A DNA stretch of 64,000 nt from Calendula officinalis. Lineage: Eukaryota > Streptophyta > Magnoliopsida > Asterales > Asteraceae. Position numbers and translations under genes: made by a program. Where the stretch lies: NCBI GenBank assembly GCA_963853835.1, contig OY970822.1, forward strand, positions 16,741,501 through 16,805,500, read 5' to 3'. The notes under the pieces are model-generated. The model ran no database searches and was not told the origin of the DNA. It worked only from the letters and a program-made list of their open reading frames with translations. The first letter of the stretch is position 1. Each line of letters opens with the position of its first letter. Shown in pieces: positions 36,501 through 48,060 of the stretch.

Positions 36501-39412
36501 TGTGCTTTTCTTGATCAGATTAACACAATGCAGATTTAAGACTTGAAAAGTTTCCATATATTAAACTAATAATGCATAATATTGGGTGAATTCAGAGTTC
36601 GATTCCACTATGGGCATCCTGATGTATTTGATCGAATCTTCCACATTACGCGAGGTGGCATCAGCAAAGCTTCAAAAGGCATTAACCTAAGTGAAGACAT
36701 ATTTGCAGGTAAATTGGTGTTAATCATGATTTACTCATCTGATATTTGACAACTTATTTCACACTCATTGTAGGGTTCAACTCAACACTGAGACGTGGCA
36801 ACATAACTCACCACGAGTACATTCAAGTTGGAAAAGGAAGAGATGTCGGCCTCAACCAAATCTCACTTTTTGAAGCTAAAGTTGCATGTGGTAATGGGGA
36901 GCAAACGCTAAGTCGAGATATTTACAGATTAGGCCACCGCTTTGATTTTTTCCGCATGTTATCATGCTACTATACAACTACAGGCTTCTATGTCAGCTCT
37001 ATGCTGGTTGTCCTTACAGTGTACGCATACTTATACGGAAGAATATACCTCGCTTTAAGTGGATTGGAAAAATCGATTATGAAATCAGCAAAAATAAGAG
37101 GAGATACAGCTCTAAAAGCAGTGATGGCATCTCAGTCAGTAGTTCAATTAGGTCTTCTAATGGCTTTACCCATGGTTATGGAGATTGGACTAGAACGAGG
37201 TTTCAGAACAGCAATGGGTGACTTAATCATCATGCAACTACAATTAGCAGCTGTTTTCTTCACATTCTCTCTGGGGACAAAGCTACACTATTTCGGGCGC
37301 ACAATTCTACACGGCGGCGCCAAGTACAGAGCTACAGGACGTGGGTTTGTTGTTAGGCATGAAAAGTTTGCTGAGAATTATAGGATGTATTCAAGGAGTC
37401 ATTTTACTAAAGCAATGGAATTGTTCGTTTTGCTTGTGGTTTATCAAGCTTATGGATCTGGAGCTACAACTAGTACAGCTTACTTTTTCTTAACTGCTTC
37501 CATGTGGTTTTTAGTGGTTTCTTGGTTGTTTGCTCCTTTCCTTTTCAACCCTTCGGGGTTCGAGTGGCAGAAGATAGTGGAGGATTGGGAGGATTGGTCG
37601 ACTTGGATTAGTAACCGTGGTGGTATTGGTGTTCCAGCTAATAAGAGCTGGGAATCGTGGTGGGAAGAGGAACAGGAGCACTTACAGTACACTGGTTTGC
37701 TTGGACGTTTAATGGAAGTCTTTCTTTCTCTGAGATTCTTCTTTTACCAGTATGGAATTGTTTATCAACTTAGAGTCAGCCAAAGTGATAAAAGCATCAT
37801 GGTAAGTTAAACTCAAATCCTTGCAGGTGGTTAAAACAGTTTCAGGTCAACACTTTTAGTTTCCCAAATATTTGAATAAAATGATTTAGAAGGTTGTTTG
37901 AATTAAAAGTAGACTTTAGACTGCCTTCAACCTGTTTGACCCATTCGCTTTAGATTAAAAGAAAAAAAAGGTAAAATTACAGATCGGGTCCATGTGGTTT
38001 GCTTGTTTCTCACATTTAGTCCCTAAAAAGAGTTAATTACATTGATCCTTTATTTTCCCACAATTGCTACCATGGGTCAAATAAAATGAGGGTATTTTTG
38101 TCCTTTTACTTGGGCCAGGGAAGAAGTTGAAAGAAGAAAGCAACCATAGGGATGATTATGATACTTAATTATGTATAGGGAGTAAATGTGAAAAACAAGC
38201 AAACCACATGGACAAAATCTCTAATTTACCCTAAAAAACCCAAATCTCACTTTTAAGTAAATGGGTATAAGTTGCCAGCCGTAGAAATCTGCTTCTTCCC
38301 TCAAAACATATTATATGTATTGTAAATCACTTACAACTTTTGTGTTATAATGTTTACAGATCTATGGTCTATCCTGGCTTGTAATTCTTGCTGTTATAGT
38401 CATCTTAAAGGTCTGTACTGAAGCCAAATACTTTTCATACTGCTTCTTTTTCCCTCTCGTAATATAGAACTTGATTGTAATTGCAGATTGTATCCATGGG
38501 TAGGAAAAAGTTCAGTGCTGATTTCCAGCTAATGTTCAGACTCCTTAAGTTGTTCCTTTTTGTTGGATTCATTTGTACACTTGTACTTCTCTTCCAATTC
38601 CTTGGACTTACTGTTGGAGACATTTTTGCAAGTTTACTTGCATTCATGCCAACTGGATGGGCAATCTTGCAGGTAAACTAAACTTGCTCATTTTCATTTT
38701 CCACCATATACAAATTCTTTCCAAGACTCTGTCAGCAACTGTTAAGATCAATAAAAGTTGAACAAAATAAAAAAGGAAAACTGCATAAGGTACCCAACTT
38801 TACAAATTTTCCATTTGAGGTACTAAACTTTTTCCATGTCAAATGTATTAAAGGTTTTTTTGCAACCAAATGTGGATTTTTTTGCATTTGTAGAAAGTTT
38901 GCGTTTACATTTTAGCCCAAAAAAAAACTTCCTCGGTTTGGTTATGAAAATACTTCACTAGGTCAATAGAATCCCTTATATGGTCACAAAAAGAGTATAA
39001 TGCCTTTGATTGGGAAAAAGAAAAGTCCAGTACCTCAATTGAAAATTTTCAGAAAATTGGGTACCTTTTTTGTGCAGTTTTGGGGAATAAAATCTAACCC
39101 TAACAGAGTTATGTGATTGAACAAGTTGGTTACATTCATGGTGGTTGTTAGAATTCTTCTTATTGTAGAATTGATTTGCAGATAGCACAAGCATGCAAGC
39201 CAGTAGTAAAGGCGCTGGGAATGTGGGGGTCGGTGAGAGCACTGGGGAAAGGATACGAGTATATGATGGGGGTGATGATCTTTGTTCCAGTGGCCATACT
39301 TGCTTGGTTCCCAATGGTTTATGACTTCCAAACCAGGCTTCTTTTCAACCAAGCTTTTAGCAGAGGTTTACAGATTCAACGTATTCTAGCAGGTGGTAAG
39401 AAAAATAAGTAG
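27529..39412 (+). CDS. CALS5: Callose (1,3-beta-glucan) synthase, CALS5/GSL2 type
   Basis: I can trace 41 exons, from 27529-27772 to 39182-39412, for about 1,900 residues. The protein opens with GPQGLTRRPSRSAATT and ends LQIQRILAGGKKNK, both typical of CALS5. It has a Vta1-like N-terminal part, two blocks of membrane segments and a large cytosolic glucan-synthase domain; the RXTG motif is seen as KYRATGRGF. The largest exon is 36774-37801. CALS5 makes the callose wall around microspores and in pollen tubes from UDP-glucose at the plasma membrane. Two introns use GC donors (29229 and 29463). The intron at 32832-32919 starts GAAAGG after exon 32737-32831 where GTAAGG is expected; read-through meets a stop at 32884-32886. 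Everything else is intact, so either a rare GA-AG intron is spliced, the allele is damaged, or the base is an error. Confidence 0.94.
32832..32919 (+). other. Callose synthase intron with a non-canonical GA donor
   Basis: The upstream exon ends ...FISDR in the phase needed (AG, then G GAG ATG in the next exon), and the acceptor TATTGCAG is normal. The donor reads AG-GAAAGG, one substitution (T to A at 32833) from an ideal AG-GTAAGG. No alternative GT nearby keeps the frame that I can find. Confidence 0.8.
37969..38231. mobile_element. MITE with about 55-bp inverted ends, in a callose synthase intron
   Basis: The left end reads GGTAAAATTACAGATCGGGT and continues CCATGTGGTTTGCTTG. The right end is its inverted counterpart (GCAAACCACATGGACAAAAT, then CTAATTTACCCT). 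The arms pair over roughly 55 bp with some mismatches. It lies in the intron after the largest exon. No clear target duplication was found, so the boundaries are good to a few bases only. Confidence 0.75.
38777..39081. mobile_element. MITE with inverted ends, in the last callose synthase intron
   Basis: The left arm AAAACTGCATAAGGTACCCA runs on to ATTTGAGGTACT. It is mirrored by AGTACCTCAATTG and GGGTACC, then TGTGCAGTTTT on the right. The arms are imperfect. The target duplication is unclear because both flanks are A-rich. It ends about 100 bp before the last exon. Confidence 0.7.
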
Positions 39413-40001
39413 TCACTCATTACTACTAGTATACTCAGAGAGTAGATCAATCGTATGTAGTTTAAACTGTAATGCATATAGTATACCTGTTTTCTGTTTT
39501 CCTCTCTTGGTTTTGGTTAATAGTTGATTCATATCTCTAACTTGGCCATGAAAAGATGCTCTATACGTTCGTTTTTTTGAATTTCTTGACTGGGTCTTTA
39601 AAGGACCTATCAAATGCCTTCTACTTCAATGTTCTTTTTGGTTCCCAATAAGAAAATGATAGTATGTATTTTTAGCATTATTTCTACGAGAAGGTTTTTT
39701 GTTACAACGGCAAATATTACACGAAATAAAAACTATAATTTATCAGGCATTATCTATACCGACTTGAGATTGAAATAACAAAGCAACAATATTGAGATAT
39801 TTCTAAATATGTGCAAATAAAAAAAGGAACTACTAAATAAAAACCATAAAGCAACGACAAATCAAGATACAACAATCATTAGTTATTTGTTGGCGGCAGA
39901 AGCTTAATTATCTTAAGCAGGAAGATATAATGGAAAACGTTGAATACGCCTGGGGGCCAGGATCAGTTATTGCGATGCTTGATTCTTATCATTCCAGTGT
40001 T
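39413..40001. other. 3' flank of the callose synthase gene
   Basis: This covers the untranslated 3' end and intergenic AT-rich DNA. No gene is seen; the 75- and 61-residue frames near 39930-40157 run into the repeat element and have no domain. Confidence 0.5.
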
Positions 40002-40009
40002 GTTGGCAG

Positions 40010-40485
40010 TAGGGGTGAGCATAGCAGGGTATCCGCCGGAACCTCTTGTACTGGTTCGTCAATTTTCAGAACCGGCACCTCCGGTTCCGGTGTCGGTTCC
40101 GGTTACCCTGTCTATAAAATCGTAAAATTAAAATATGATGCAAAGCTTAAATATTAATCATTTTTTATCATTTTATCTACTAATCTTTGAATAATCATAA
40201 ATTCCAAACACTTAAACATATGATTGTCTAATTATTATATTGTTAAAACGTTATATTTAAACTAATTAATGACTAAACTCATTCAAAATTACATAAAATA
40301 TTTGGACATTAAATTTCTAAAATATATAATATATTAAGAAAAATAGACCGAATAATCGCCGGTTCCGGTTATTCCTAAAATTTGAGAACCGGAACCTCTT
40401 GGGGTGGTTTCATAATTTTAGGAACCGGAACCGCCGGTTCCAAAGCGGTCCCGGTTCCAATTCTGGTTACCCACTTTTTCTACTA
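40010..40485. mobile_element. Non-autonomous hAT-type element with 8-bp target duplication
   Basis: GTTGGCAG flanks both sides (40002-40009 and 40486-40493), the 8-bp duplication expected of hAT elements. The left end, TAGGGGTGAGCA, is a common hAT terminus; the right end (GGGTAACC inverted, then a T-rich run ending CTACTA) is degenerate. The interior carries GGTTCCGGTTCC-type repeats near both ends and AT-rich DNA between. No transposase. Confidence 0.8.
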
Positions 40486-40493
40486 GTTGGCAG

Positions 40494-41425
40494 TGGTTTT
40501 CTTCTTCCTGTGGCATGCTTCCAACGTTGATTAATCTTACTACTTACTAATGCATTTAGACCTACCTCTTTTAGTAAGTTTAAGGAGTTCCATAATTTTA
40601 AGTTTAAGGAGATTTCCATTTTTAGTAAGTTTTTTAACTAAAAAAATAAAGTGTTGCTTACATGATTCGAACACAAGACCTCTCCTAGGTAGTCACAGTG
40701 TGTTAACCACTTCAACTACTTGATTATTTTGATTTAGTCCACATACTAATATATATAAGTTTTAACGTCACCGGAACTCAACCATCATTTCTCTATTTAA
40801 AAGGCTCATATTTACTTTCATAAAAAAGGTCTATTTCGGATCTGATCCTACCATCACTAATGTCAGCACCTACCATCACTATGCACCACACTCATCACCA
40901 TCGTTATTGTCACCACCACCGGTATTGGCGTCACTTCGAAATATAGTTACGGGTACCCGCCGCCGCATTGCGCGAGTACCCTGCTATCAATTATTATATC
41001 TTCTTGAAATGAAATGTATCTCCGACAATTAAATTAAATAAAAATATATTGTTGCTTGGTAAAAAAAAACCATAAAGCAACGAAAACCCCTAAATATGAA
41101 AGCAATTAAAATTAAAACATCTTAATAGTAATACTTGTAAACAATAAACTTTTCATTTTAGAATATTTTAAAATAAGTGATACATTTTGAAAATTTATCA
41201 TATTTAGTAAAAATAGTAGTAAATTCATTTACTTATTTTTATTTTTAAACATTATTAAATCATTTTAATCCAATTTTTTTCACCAAGTATCCAGTTTAAT
41301 AATGAACTTAACTATTTACGGCTGTTTTTGTTCTATTTTACTTTTTAATCTTGACTTTCTTATTACATTAACTAAAAAGAAAACCTAAAGTTCAAAAACC
41401 ACCCAAACATCCAAATGCATCCCCA
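40494..41425. other. Intergenic DNA upstream of the maturase gene, with SINE-like and MITE-like traces
   Basis: At about 40655-40725 (minus strand) GAAGTGGTTAACACA and GTGTTCGAATCATG look like A and B boxes of a tRNA-derived SINE. Around 41154-41260 the sequence AAAATAAGTGATACATTTTG matches the interior of the Stowaway-like MITE at 57269-57566, so it is a decayed relative. No gene is seen. Confidence 0.55.
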
Positions 41426-43510
41426 ATGTCACTTGGGACTAAACTCAGACACCTTTCGTGCATTCGTAACTTTTCAAACTTCTATCCTCCGCCCGGCCAC
41501 CACCGTCATCGCCACCGTGAGCCACCATCTCCCCAACAAGACCCATACTCCCATCTAAAAGAAGACCCAATTCAAGTCCTCTCTGATTTATGGGTCCGAA
41601 CCTTCTCAAACCACAACCAAACCCACTTCTCCAACCTCACTGGTTTCATCTCAAAACTAGACCTATGGGTCTTAGCCTACCAACGCACCTGCGCCCACTT
41701 CACCGGTTCTTTCCCGTCGCGACACGCCGTCCAACCCAACGTCCTTGCCGACCTCCTCTCTCTCCGAAACGCCGTCATACGTGGTCAATTTCAATGGAAC
41801 ATGAAAACCCAACCCTATATTCAAAACCCTAATGAGAAAACCCCATTCTCGAAGCTTTCCAATCGCAAACTTCGTACGATTTCAAACTCTGATGAAGCGC
41901 CGTTTCAAGATTCTGTGGTTCAAGAATTGCTTTTGATGATTCTGGAGCCGATTTTTGAGCCGAGGTTTTCTTGTAAGTCGCACGCATTTCGCCCTAAGAG
42001 AAACGCACATACTGTTATTCGAACAATTAGGAGTAATTTTGCTGGGTATGTATGGTTTCTAAAAGGCGATTTAACCCAAGTTCTTGATGATTTAGATGTC
42101 AATTTGATGGTTGAATTTGTTGAAAAGGGTGTCAAGGACCAGAAAGTATTGTGCTTGATCAAATCAGGACTAAAGGGTTTATCAAAATCAGAGCATGAAT
42201 CAAACGAAAATTCGTGGAGGAAAACGAAGAAGAAAAAGGGTTTGAAAAGGAAGAAAGATCTTGATGAAAATGAAGCTAAACCAGACCCTTATTGGCTAAG
42301 AATCTTTTATGATTTCGCACCTGTTGAAGCTGCTAAGGTACCTAATTATGGTTATTGTGGAATATTAAGTCCATTACTTGCTAATATTTATCTTAATGAA
42401 TTAGACCACATGATGGAGGACAAAATCCTTACATTTCTTCATTTATCAAATGATAATTTATCCATTAATGATAGTAATTTTGGTATCCATACGCCATCAT
42501 GGCCTGAATTCGTTCGTGGGGGTGGGAAAGATAAAACCAAAAAAATGGACTACATTCGATATGGCGGTCATTTTTTAATTGGAATTAAAGGGTCAAGAAA
42601 GGAAGCAGTGGAGATTAGGAATGCAATAATCGAGTTTTGTACGAGTAAATACGGTTTAAAATTAGACGAATCCCAAGTGAAGATTGAACATGTAAGTAGA
42701 GGTGTTCAATTCTTGGATCATGTTATTTCTCAGAGAGTAATTTATCCAAAAATCCGATTTGCATCAAATGGAGGTCATATTGTGACACAAAAAAGTGTCG
42801 GGATATTGCTTTCTGTTACTGCAAGTGTAGAACAATGTATACGTCAATTTAGACGACTTAAATTAATAAAAGGTGATAAAGATCCCGAACCGTTACCATG
42901 TACTCCAATGCTTTATTGTGGTCAAGCACAAACAAATGCACAAATGAATAAGTTTCTTGAAACAATGGCTGATTGGTATCAATATGCAGATAATAGAAAA
43001 AAAATCGTCGGTTTTTGTGCATATGTTATTCGAAGTTCAGTGGCTAAATTATATGCTGCTAGATATAAAATGAAATCTCGAGCAAAGGTTTTCAGAAAAG
43101 CATCACGCGATCTCGGCCGTCCACTTAGGCAAAGTATGGATAATAGGACTCCAGAGTATGCAGAATTGTTAAGATTAGGGCTTGCTGATGCGATTGAAGG
43201 AGTTAGGTTTTCACATATGTCCATGATTCCATCGTGTGATTATAGCCCGTTTCCAAGAAATTGGATCCCGGATCATGAACGGGTTTTATGTGATTACATC
43301 AAATTGCAAGATTTGAAATTCTTTTGTGAGTTACAAAGATTTGTGAAAGAACAAGGGCTGTGTTTGCCTCAAGATATGCTTGGTGAGATTGTGTGGGATT
43401 ATAAAACTATTGGAGCACGAAATATTGGGTTTCAGAAAAACACAACATTTCCTTCTCAATCACAGAAAAAAATACAAAAGGTAGATGAAAGAGTAGAAAA
43501 GAATGGGTAG
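41426..43510 (+). CDS. nMAT1: Nuclear-encoded mitochondrial group II intron maturase, nMAT1/nMAT2 type
   Basis: A single uninterrupted exon gives 694 residues. The start is rich in basic, Ser, Pro and His residues, as in mitochondrial targeting peptides. A reverse-transcriptase-like region follows (FRPKRNAHTVIRTIRSNF, LKGDLTQVLDDLDVN, YGYCGILSPLLANIYLNELD, MDYIRYGGHFLIGIKG), then the maturase domain X region (CIRQFRRLKLIKGDKDPEPL, YADNRKKIVGFCAYVIRSS, SRAKVFRKASRDLGRPL). The catalytic YADD box of active reverse transcriptases is YGGH, so the enzyme should not copy RNA; family members instead help splice mitochondrial group II introns such as those in nad genes. The C-terminus (CDYSPFPRNWIPDHE, then LPQD) looks closer to nMAT1 than nMAT2 from memory; the family is certain, the paralogue less so. 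Confidence 0.92.
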   Translation: MSLGTKLRHLSCIRNFSNFYPPPGHHRHRHREPPSPQQDPYSHLKEDPIQVLSDLWVRTFSNHNQTHFSNLTGFISKLDLWVLAYQRTCAHFTGSFPSRHAVQPNVLADLLSLRNAVIRGQFQWNMKTQPYIQNPNEKTPFSKLSNRKLRTISNSDEAPFQDSVVQELLLMILEPIFEPRFSCKSHAFRPKRNAHTVIRTIRSNFAGYVWFLKGDLTQVLDDLDVNLMVEFVEKGVKDQKVLCLIKSGLKGLSKSEHESNENSWRKTKKKKGLKRKKDLDENEAKPDPYWLRIFYDFAPVEAAKVPNYGYCGILSPLLANIYLNELDHMMEDKILTFLHLSNDNLSINDSNFGIHTPSWPEFVRGGGKDKTKKMDYIRYGGHFLIGIKGSRKEAVEIRNAIIEFCTSKYGLKLDESQVKIEHVSRGVQFLDHVISQRVIYPKIRFASNGGHIVTQKSVGILLSVTASVEQCIRQFRRLKLIKGDKDPEPLPCTPMLYCGQAQTNAQMNKFLETMADWYQYADNRKKIVGFCAYVIRSSVAKLYAARYKMKSRAKVFRKASRDLGRPLRQSMDNRTPEYAELLRLGLADAIEGVRFSHMSMIPSCDYSPFPRNWIPDHERVLCDYIKLQDLKFFCELQRFVKEQGLCLPQDMLGEIVWDYKTIGARNIGFQKNTTFPSQSQKKIQKVDERVEKNG

Positions 43511-43600
43511 TATTTTTTTATTTTTTTTTTTATGTTCGTGAGTTGGTATCAATGTTGTGATTTTTTGTATTACCCTATAATACATTTATGATAAAAGAAG

Positions 43601-43627
43601 TACTGTTCATTACAGTAATGAACAGTA
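43601..43627. repeat. 27-bp perfect hairpin downstream of the maturase gene
   Basis: TACTGTTCATTAC and GTAATGAACAGTA are perfect 13-bp inverted copies around a single A, about 90 bp after the stop codon. It could shape the mRNA 3' end or be what is left of a small inverted-repeat element. Confidence 0.75.
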
Positions 43628-45008
43628 TCAAAACACCGTTTATCATAGTAATCCTGTTCCGTTTTATATTTGTGGATTGAACCCATGATGCAAACACCAT
43701 CCAATAATTAGGCGGCACCTCAGCCATTTTAAGGGGTGATCTTGCATTTTGTTTTTCTATTTCCTCCCCCTTCATCTTTTAACTTTAAATATATAATTTA
43801 ATTGTTTCAAATTTATACAACAGAACATAAGAGATGTGTATATTATTTAAATATATATATTATACTTTTATAGTTTATACTTTTATCATCATTTAAAACA
43901 CATTATTTAATTTTGGAAGCTATTGGACAAATATATTTGTGTATTTAAAATTATGTATTTATTAGTTTGTTTGATTTTATGGTAGATTAGTCATAAATTT
44001 AAGAATTTTGGCATATTCGATTAAAGCACCTTCAAATACAAAAAATCTAAATTCAAAATCTAGGTACATTTAAACCATATGCAGAGATATAAAATGAAAT
44101 ATATATATATATATTTTTTTTTCTAATGATACATGATAAATAAACAATAAATTACTATTACATATTTTATTGATATTATATAAATTAAAAATTAAATGGA
44201 TTAAAAATGAAAGTTAAATATAATCGCAGCGGAGCGCGAGGCTCATTATACTCGTCGATATAAGTTATTGTAGGGCAACGTGAGTGATTTATATGTATGA
44301 GCCTTGGATGGACTTGTGCCTTTTTAAATTAGGGTTTGTGTTGCAATACATATCTAGGGGTCTTTTTGAGCATTTGTTACGGATTAGAACAAGGTCAGGG
44401 TTGGAAACTATGCTCAAGGGCTAATACGAGGGTCGGTGTCAAACAAGTGAGCCAACCACGTGGAAAACATGGCCGTGGGGCTTATGATCAACCCATTGAG
44501 GTGATTGCTTAGGCGGGCTTATGATCAAGTGATTGCTTAGGCGGCATCAAAGAGGTCAAATTTGTGACTACAATATTGACCAAAAGACTTCCACTTGAGG
44601 CATAAATCTCTGTCTTACCTACTCCATACATCTCTTTTTCAAAAGATTGAATACCATTAATTAAGCTATCAAGTTCTATGTAAGTGTAATTGTTTTTCCC
44701 CTAGTTATCATTTTTTTTCAAAAAAATAAAAATAAAATAAAAGTGTAATTGTTTTTCAGATAGTCGAGTCGACTTGTTTTACTTTACATAATTCTCATGT
44801 ATTCACACCTATTACAGCTTTAGAAATCCACTTCATCAAACATAGTTTTAATAGTTTTTTCAATAAAATGATTACTCAAATACAACGAAAATATAATCAA
44901 TTTGGATCCAACTGTTATTAAGTTTACCATTAGTTAAAAATACAACAAAAAAAGACGTACAAGTAACATAAAATAAAAGAGTGTTACATTAACCCATCAC
45001 AAATCCCA
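43628..45008. other. Intergenic DNA, no gene seen
   Basis: AT-rich DNA. A short direct duplication (GGGCTTATGATCAA then GTGATTGCTTAGGC) lies at about 44485-44545. The final part is probably the 3' untranslated region of the DUF538 gene. Confidence 0.55.
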
Positions 45009-45431
45009 CTAATCTTGTTCTTCAAATGCCGTCACCGGAAACGTACGAGACAACCCCGACGAAGTCCCAAACGTTATCTTCCCAGAGCCAGTCACACAAA
45101 TATCCGAAATCGTCACCCAAATCAAAAGCTCTTTACTCTTAACACCTGTTACATTCCGCATACGACGATCTTCAACGAACGCTGTTACTTCACAATCGTA
45201 CGATACTTTCCGGCTAATCAAACTGAAGAGGTGATTTGCTTTCTTCTTCCGGCGAACCCACACGAAACCTGTGGAAGCGTTGTGGCCGACCTCCGTCACG
45301 TCAGTCATCGGAATCAGGCCTTTTGGCAGGGAGAATTCGGCCAGGATATCTTGAGACTTCTGTTTGCATAAGGCTTCGCCGGAGTATATTTCAGCGTTTT
45401 CACGGTGAGATTCGATCTGTTGTGATGCCAT
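45009..45431 (-). CDS. DUF538 family protein
   Basis: Intronless, 140 residues, starting MASQQIESHRENAEIYSGEA. The DUF538 family is plant-specific, and this copy shows its usual course: an N-terminal helix, then LAEFSLPKGLIPMTDVTEVG, then FVWVRRKKK, then a beta-rich second half (VSYDCEVTAFVEDRRMRNVTGVKSKEL). There is no signal peptide. Members have been linked to stress responses and chlorophyll-related hydrolysis, and resemble bacterial lipid-binding BPI folds, but no firm function applies. A TATA-like sequence lies at about 45494-45502 on this strand, roughly 65 bp before the start. The length is normal and the frame intact. Confidence 0.9.
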   Translation of the reverse strand: MASQQIESHRENAEIYSGEALCKQKSQDILAEFSLPKGLIPMTDVTEVGHNASTGFVWVRRKKKANHLFSLISRKVSYDCEVTAFVEDRRMRNVTGVKSKELLIWVTISDICVTGSGKITFGTSSGLSRTFPVTAFEEQD

Positions 45432-46301
45432 TTTGGGGGGGTTCGGTGATTGGTGAATTTGCGTGTGCGCTGTAGATTGTAGGGTTTTGGGGGAATATAA
45501 ATTGGATGGTCAAAAGGTCGGTATGGATACGTGTCATGCTATTATTCTTATCAAAAAATTATTCTTTTTATATGTTAAGTAATAAAAATATTCTTTAGAC
45601 CGACCGTAATGATACGTCCTTTCGTTACCTTCGTCTTTCTATTACATGAGCTACCTCCCACCATGGCATTTTCAAGTGCGAGATGTTAATGAAAAAAAAT
45701 CCCAACCGGTCATCTGTATTGTAAATATGCAGTTATAAATAATCCAACCAAAAAATAATAGGAATTAGACTTAACACGTGCTCTGGCGACCGATGCAGGT
45801 CGCATGTGGTGTGCAATAAGGACTTGTACATTATACATGGTTAGCGGTACATATATTGATATAATCAATTTTAAAGTTTAGTGTTGTGTTTGTTCATCAT
45901 TATGGGGATTTGGTCGAGGTTTGTCATATGTTTGATCGGAAGAGGAAAAACTGATGTGACGCTAATTTGGCAGTGCTGACCAATAGGGATGACAAAAAAA
46001 CCCGAACCCGACGAAGAAACCCAAAACCCGAATTAAATGGGAGGGAGTTATCGGGATTGAGGCGGTGAACAAGAGTACAAGACCTTACTAGTACACCAAA
46101 TTACACAATTTAGCTGTATATGATGGTTAAAAAACCATATTTGGTGCTTAGTTTTTTATTTAACTATTAGTATTTTGAGATTGTAGGTAACTAACGGTTT
46201 ATTAATTGTAAGCTGGTTTTAGCAAAGTCAAGTAAGATTTTATCTAAAATGAAGTAATAGTGGTCGAAAATGTCAAATATATGGAAATGTCATTTACAGT
46301 A
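45432..46301. other. Intergenic DNA, promoter side of the DUF538 gene
   Basis: No gene is seen. Near 45983 TAGGGATGACAAAAAAACCC resembles one end of a hAT-type repeat, but no partner end was found. The base before 46302 is A, as expected for a Helitron insertion site. Confidence 0.5.
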
Positions 46302-47689
46302 TCTATCTTATAATAAAATAAGGTTTAGAAGGCCACATGTCATTTTTTTAGACCCTCCACTGCCACATGACAACTCCTTAGTCTTCCAATTTTAATTTTT
46401 CCCGCTCACTTTTATTTTTTTGATTAATTAAGAGAATTAATTAATTAATTCCTTTCTTGTTTTGTGCTCATAAATTTTTGCAACTTTCTTTTTTCAAATT
46501 GTATAATATTCGATTCAGTTTAATATTGCACCATTATTTTAGGAATTTTATTCAAATTTTGTTTAACTACACAATATGATTATCTCTTTCCAAATGCTCG
46601 GTGAATATCCTTATCAATATACCACCGTTATTTGAGGAGTATTTGTTATTAATTCTGTCGATATCTTTTCATCTTAGATTATGATCTTATAGTAATTTTA
46701 TATATAATTAGCAGCCGTCTTGGGTACCCATCTCAGTAATTCATATTATATTCTTTGAAGGTAATTCTTATTCATGGTTTTTCAGAATTCTCTTTTTCTT
46801 CATCACAATATTGGATAAATCATGTTTGAATACCAGTTATATGTTTCTGATATACTTTTTAGGAACCATTCATGTTACATGCTTATGCGTAAGGAAAATG
46901 TGATATATGTTGCATTGCTGCAATTGCCAAGTAATAAATAAGATGCATTGTTTATCTGTTTATCTATCATTCAAGCATATCACTTCTCTTAAATAATTAG
47001 AAAAAATGTACTACTAAATTTTCAGGTTTTACTTTTATACTCAAACTGTCCTAATTTACATGAATGACTTTTATAGAGAAGCATATAAAAGAGAGATGTT
47101 GTTGTAATGTATGCTGCACCATCAAAATAGTTTTCAATTTTTTATTTTTACTAGATGACAGTGGTATTCTTTTGATGATATTACTGTTTTATTTTTTTAA
47201 TTTAATCTTTTTTTTTTTGTTTTTTCATGTATTTTGGTTCTTTTTGACATAAAAATGTCAAAATTGTGACTATAAAAGTCAACCATGTCACTGTTCTTAA
47301 ATATTTTAAAACGTCATAATTAAAGTAAGTTTGTTGAACCATAAGTTAGGTTCAGGATATGTCTTGCAAAACTTAGGTTCAATATTGTGAATTGTGATAT
47401 AGGGTTTCTCTTATTATGTACTTCTCACATTCCATGATTTATTAATAACATTGTCTTGAGAATTCAAATTTACAATGAGTCAAAGTTACCTTTATTTTTC
47501 ATGAACACTTTTTTATAATCATTTATTTAATATTTTAATTTTTCATATATGTTACAGAGTATTATTTATTTTTAGTTTTTTATTTCGTATTCGTATATCA
47601 TCATGTCTATAACTGATCTATCGATTCAATCATATTTCTATTATACAAATCTAAGGTTTATAAAATTACGAAAGTCCGTTAATTTTTTT

Positions 47690-48060
47690 CTTTGTAAACA
47701 AAAAATTCTAAAAATGTCAAAGTTTTTAAAATTAAATTCTCTACAAAATATGTATAGTATTGAAATTTTGAAAAAAACAATGTTATGATTCAAACATATT
47801 ATGAACCAAAAGTATTATAATTAAAAATGTAATGATCCAAATTTTGTATGTCCCCCTCTTCGTTTTTTGATCAATAATTTTGTTTTTTCTTTATAAACAA
47901 AAAATTCTAAAAACGTCAAAGTTCTTAAAAATTAAATTATATACAAAATGAGTACAGTATTGAAATTTTGAAAAAATAATGTTATGATCCAAACATATTA
48001 TGAACCAAAAGTATTATGATTCAAACATATTATGAACCAAAGTTTGTATGATCAGGAAAT
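47690..48060. repeat. Tandem duplication inside the Helitron
   Basis: Two copies, about 200 bp apart, each carry AACAAAAAATTCTAAAAA, GTCAAAGTT, a TACAAAAT segment, GTATTGAAATTTTGAAAAAA, AATGTTATGAT and CAAACATATTATGAACCAAA. The last segment is repeated once more in the second copy. Confidence 0.8.

Noticed and set aside
40935..40990. GC-rich TACCCGCCGCCGCATTGCGCGAGTACC resembling a Helitron hairpin
   Set aside because: No CTRR end or partner was found; it is probably a decayed remnant.
42979..43224. Minus-strand frame inside the maturase gene
   Set aside because: It is an antisense shadow of the conserved domain X coding sequence.
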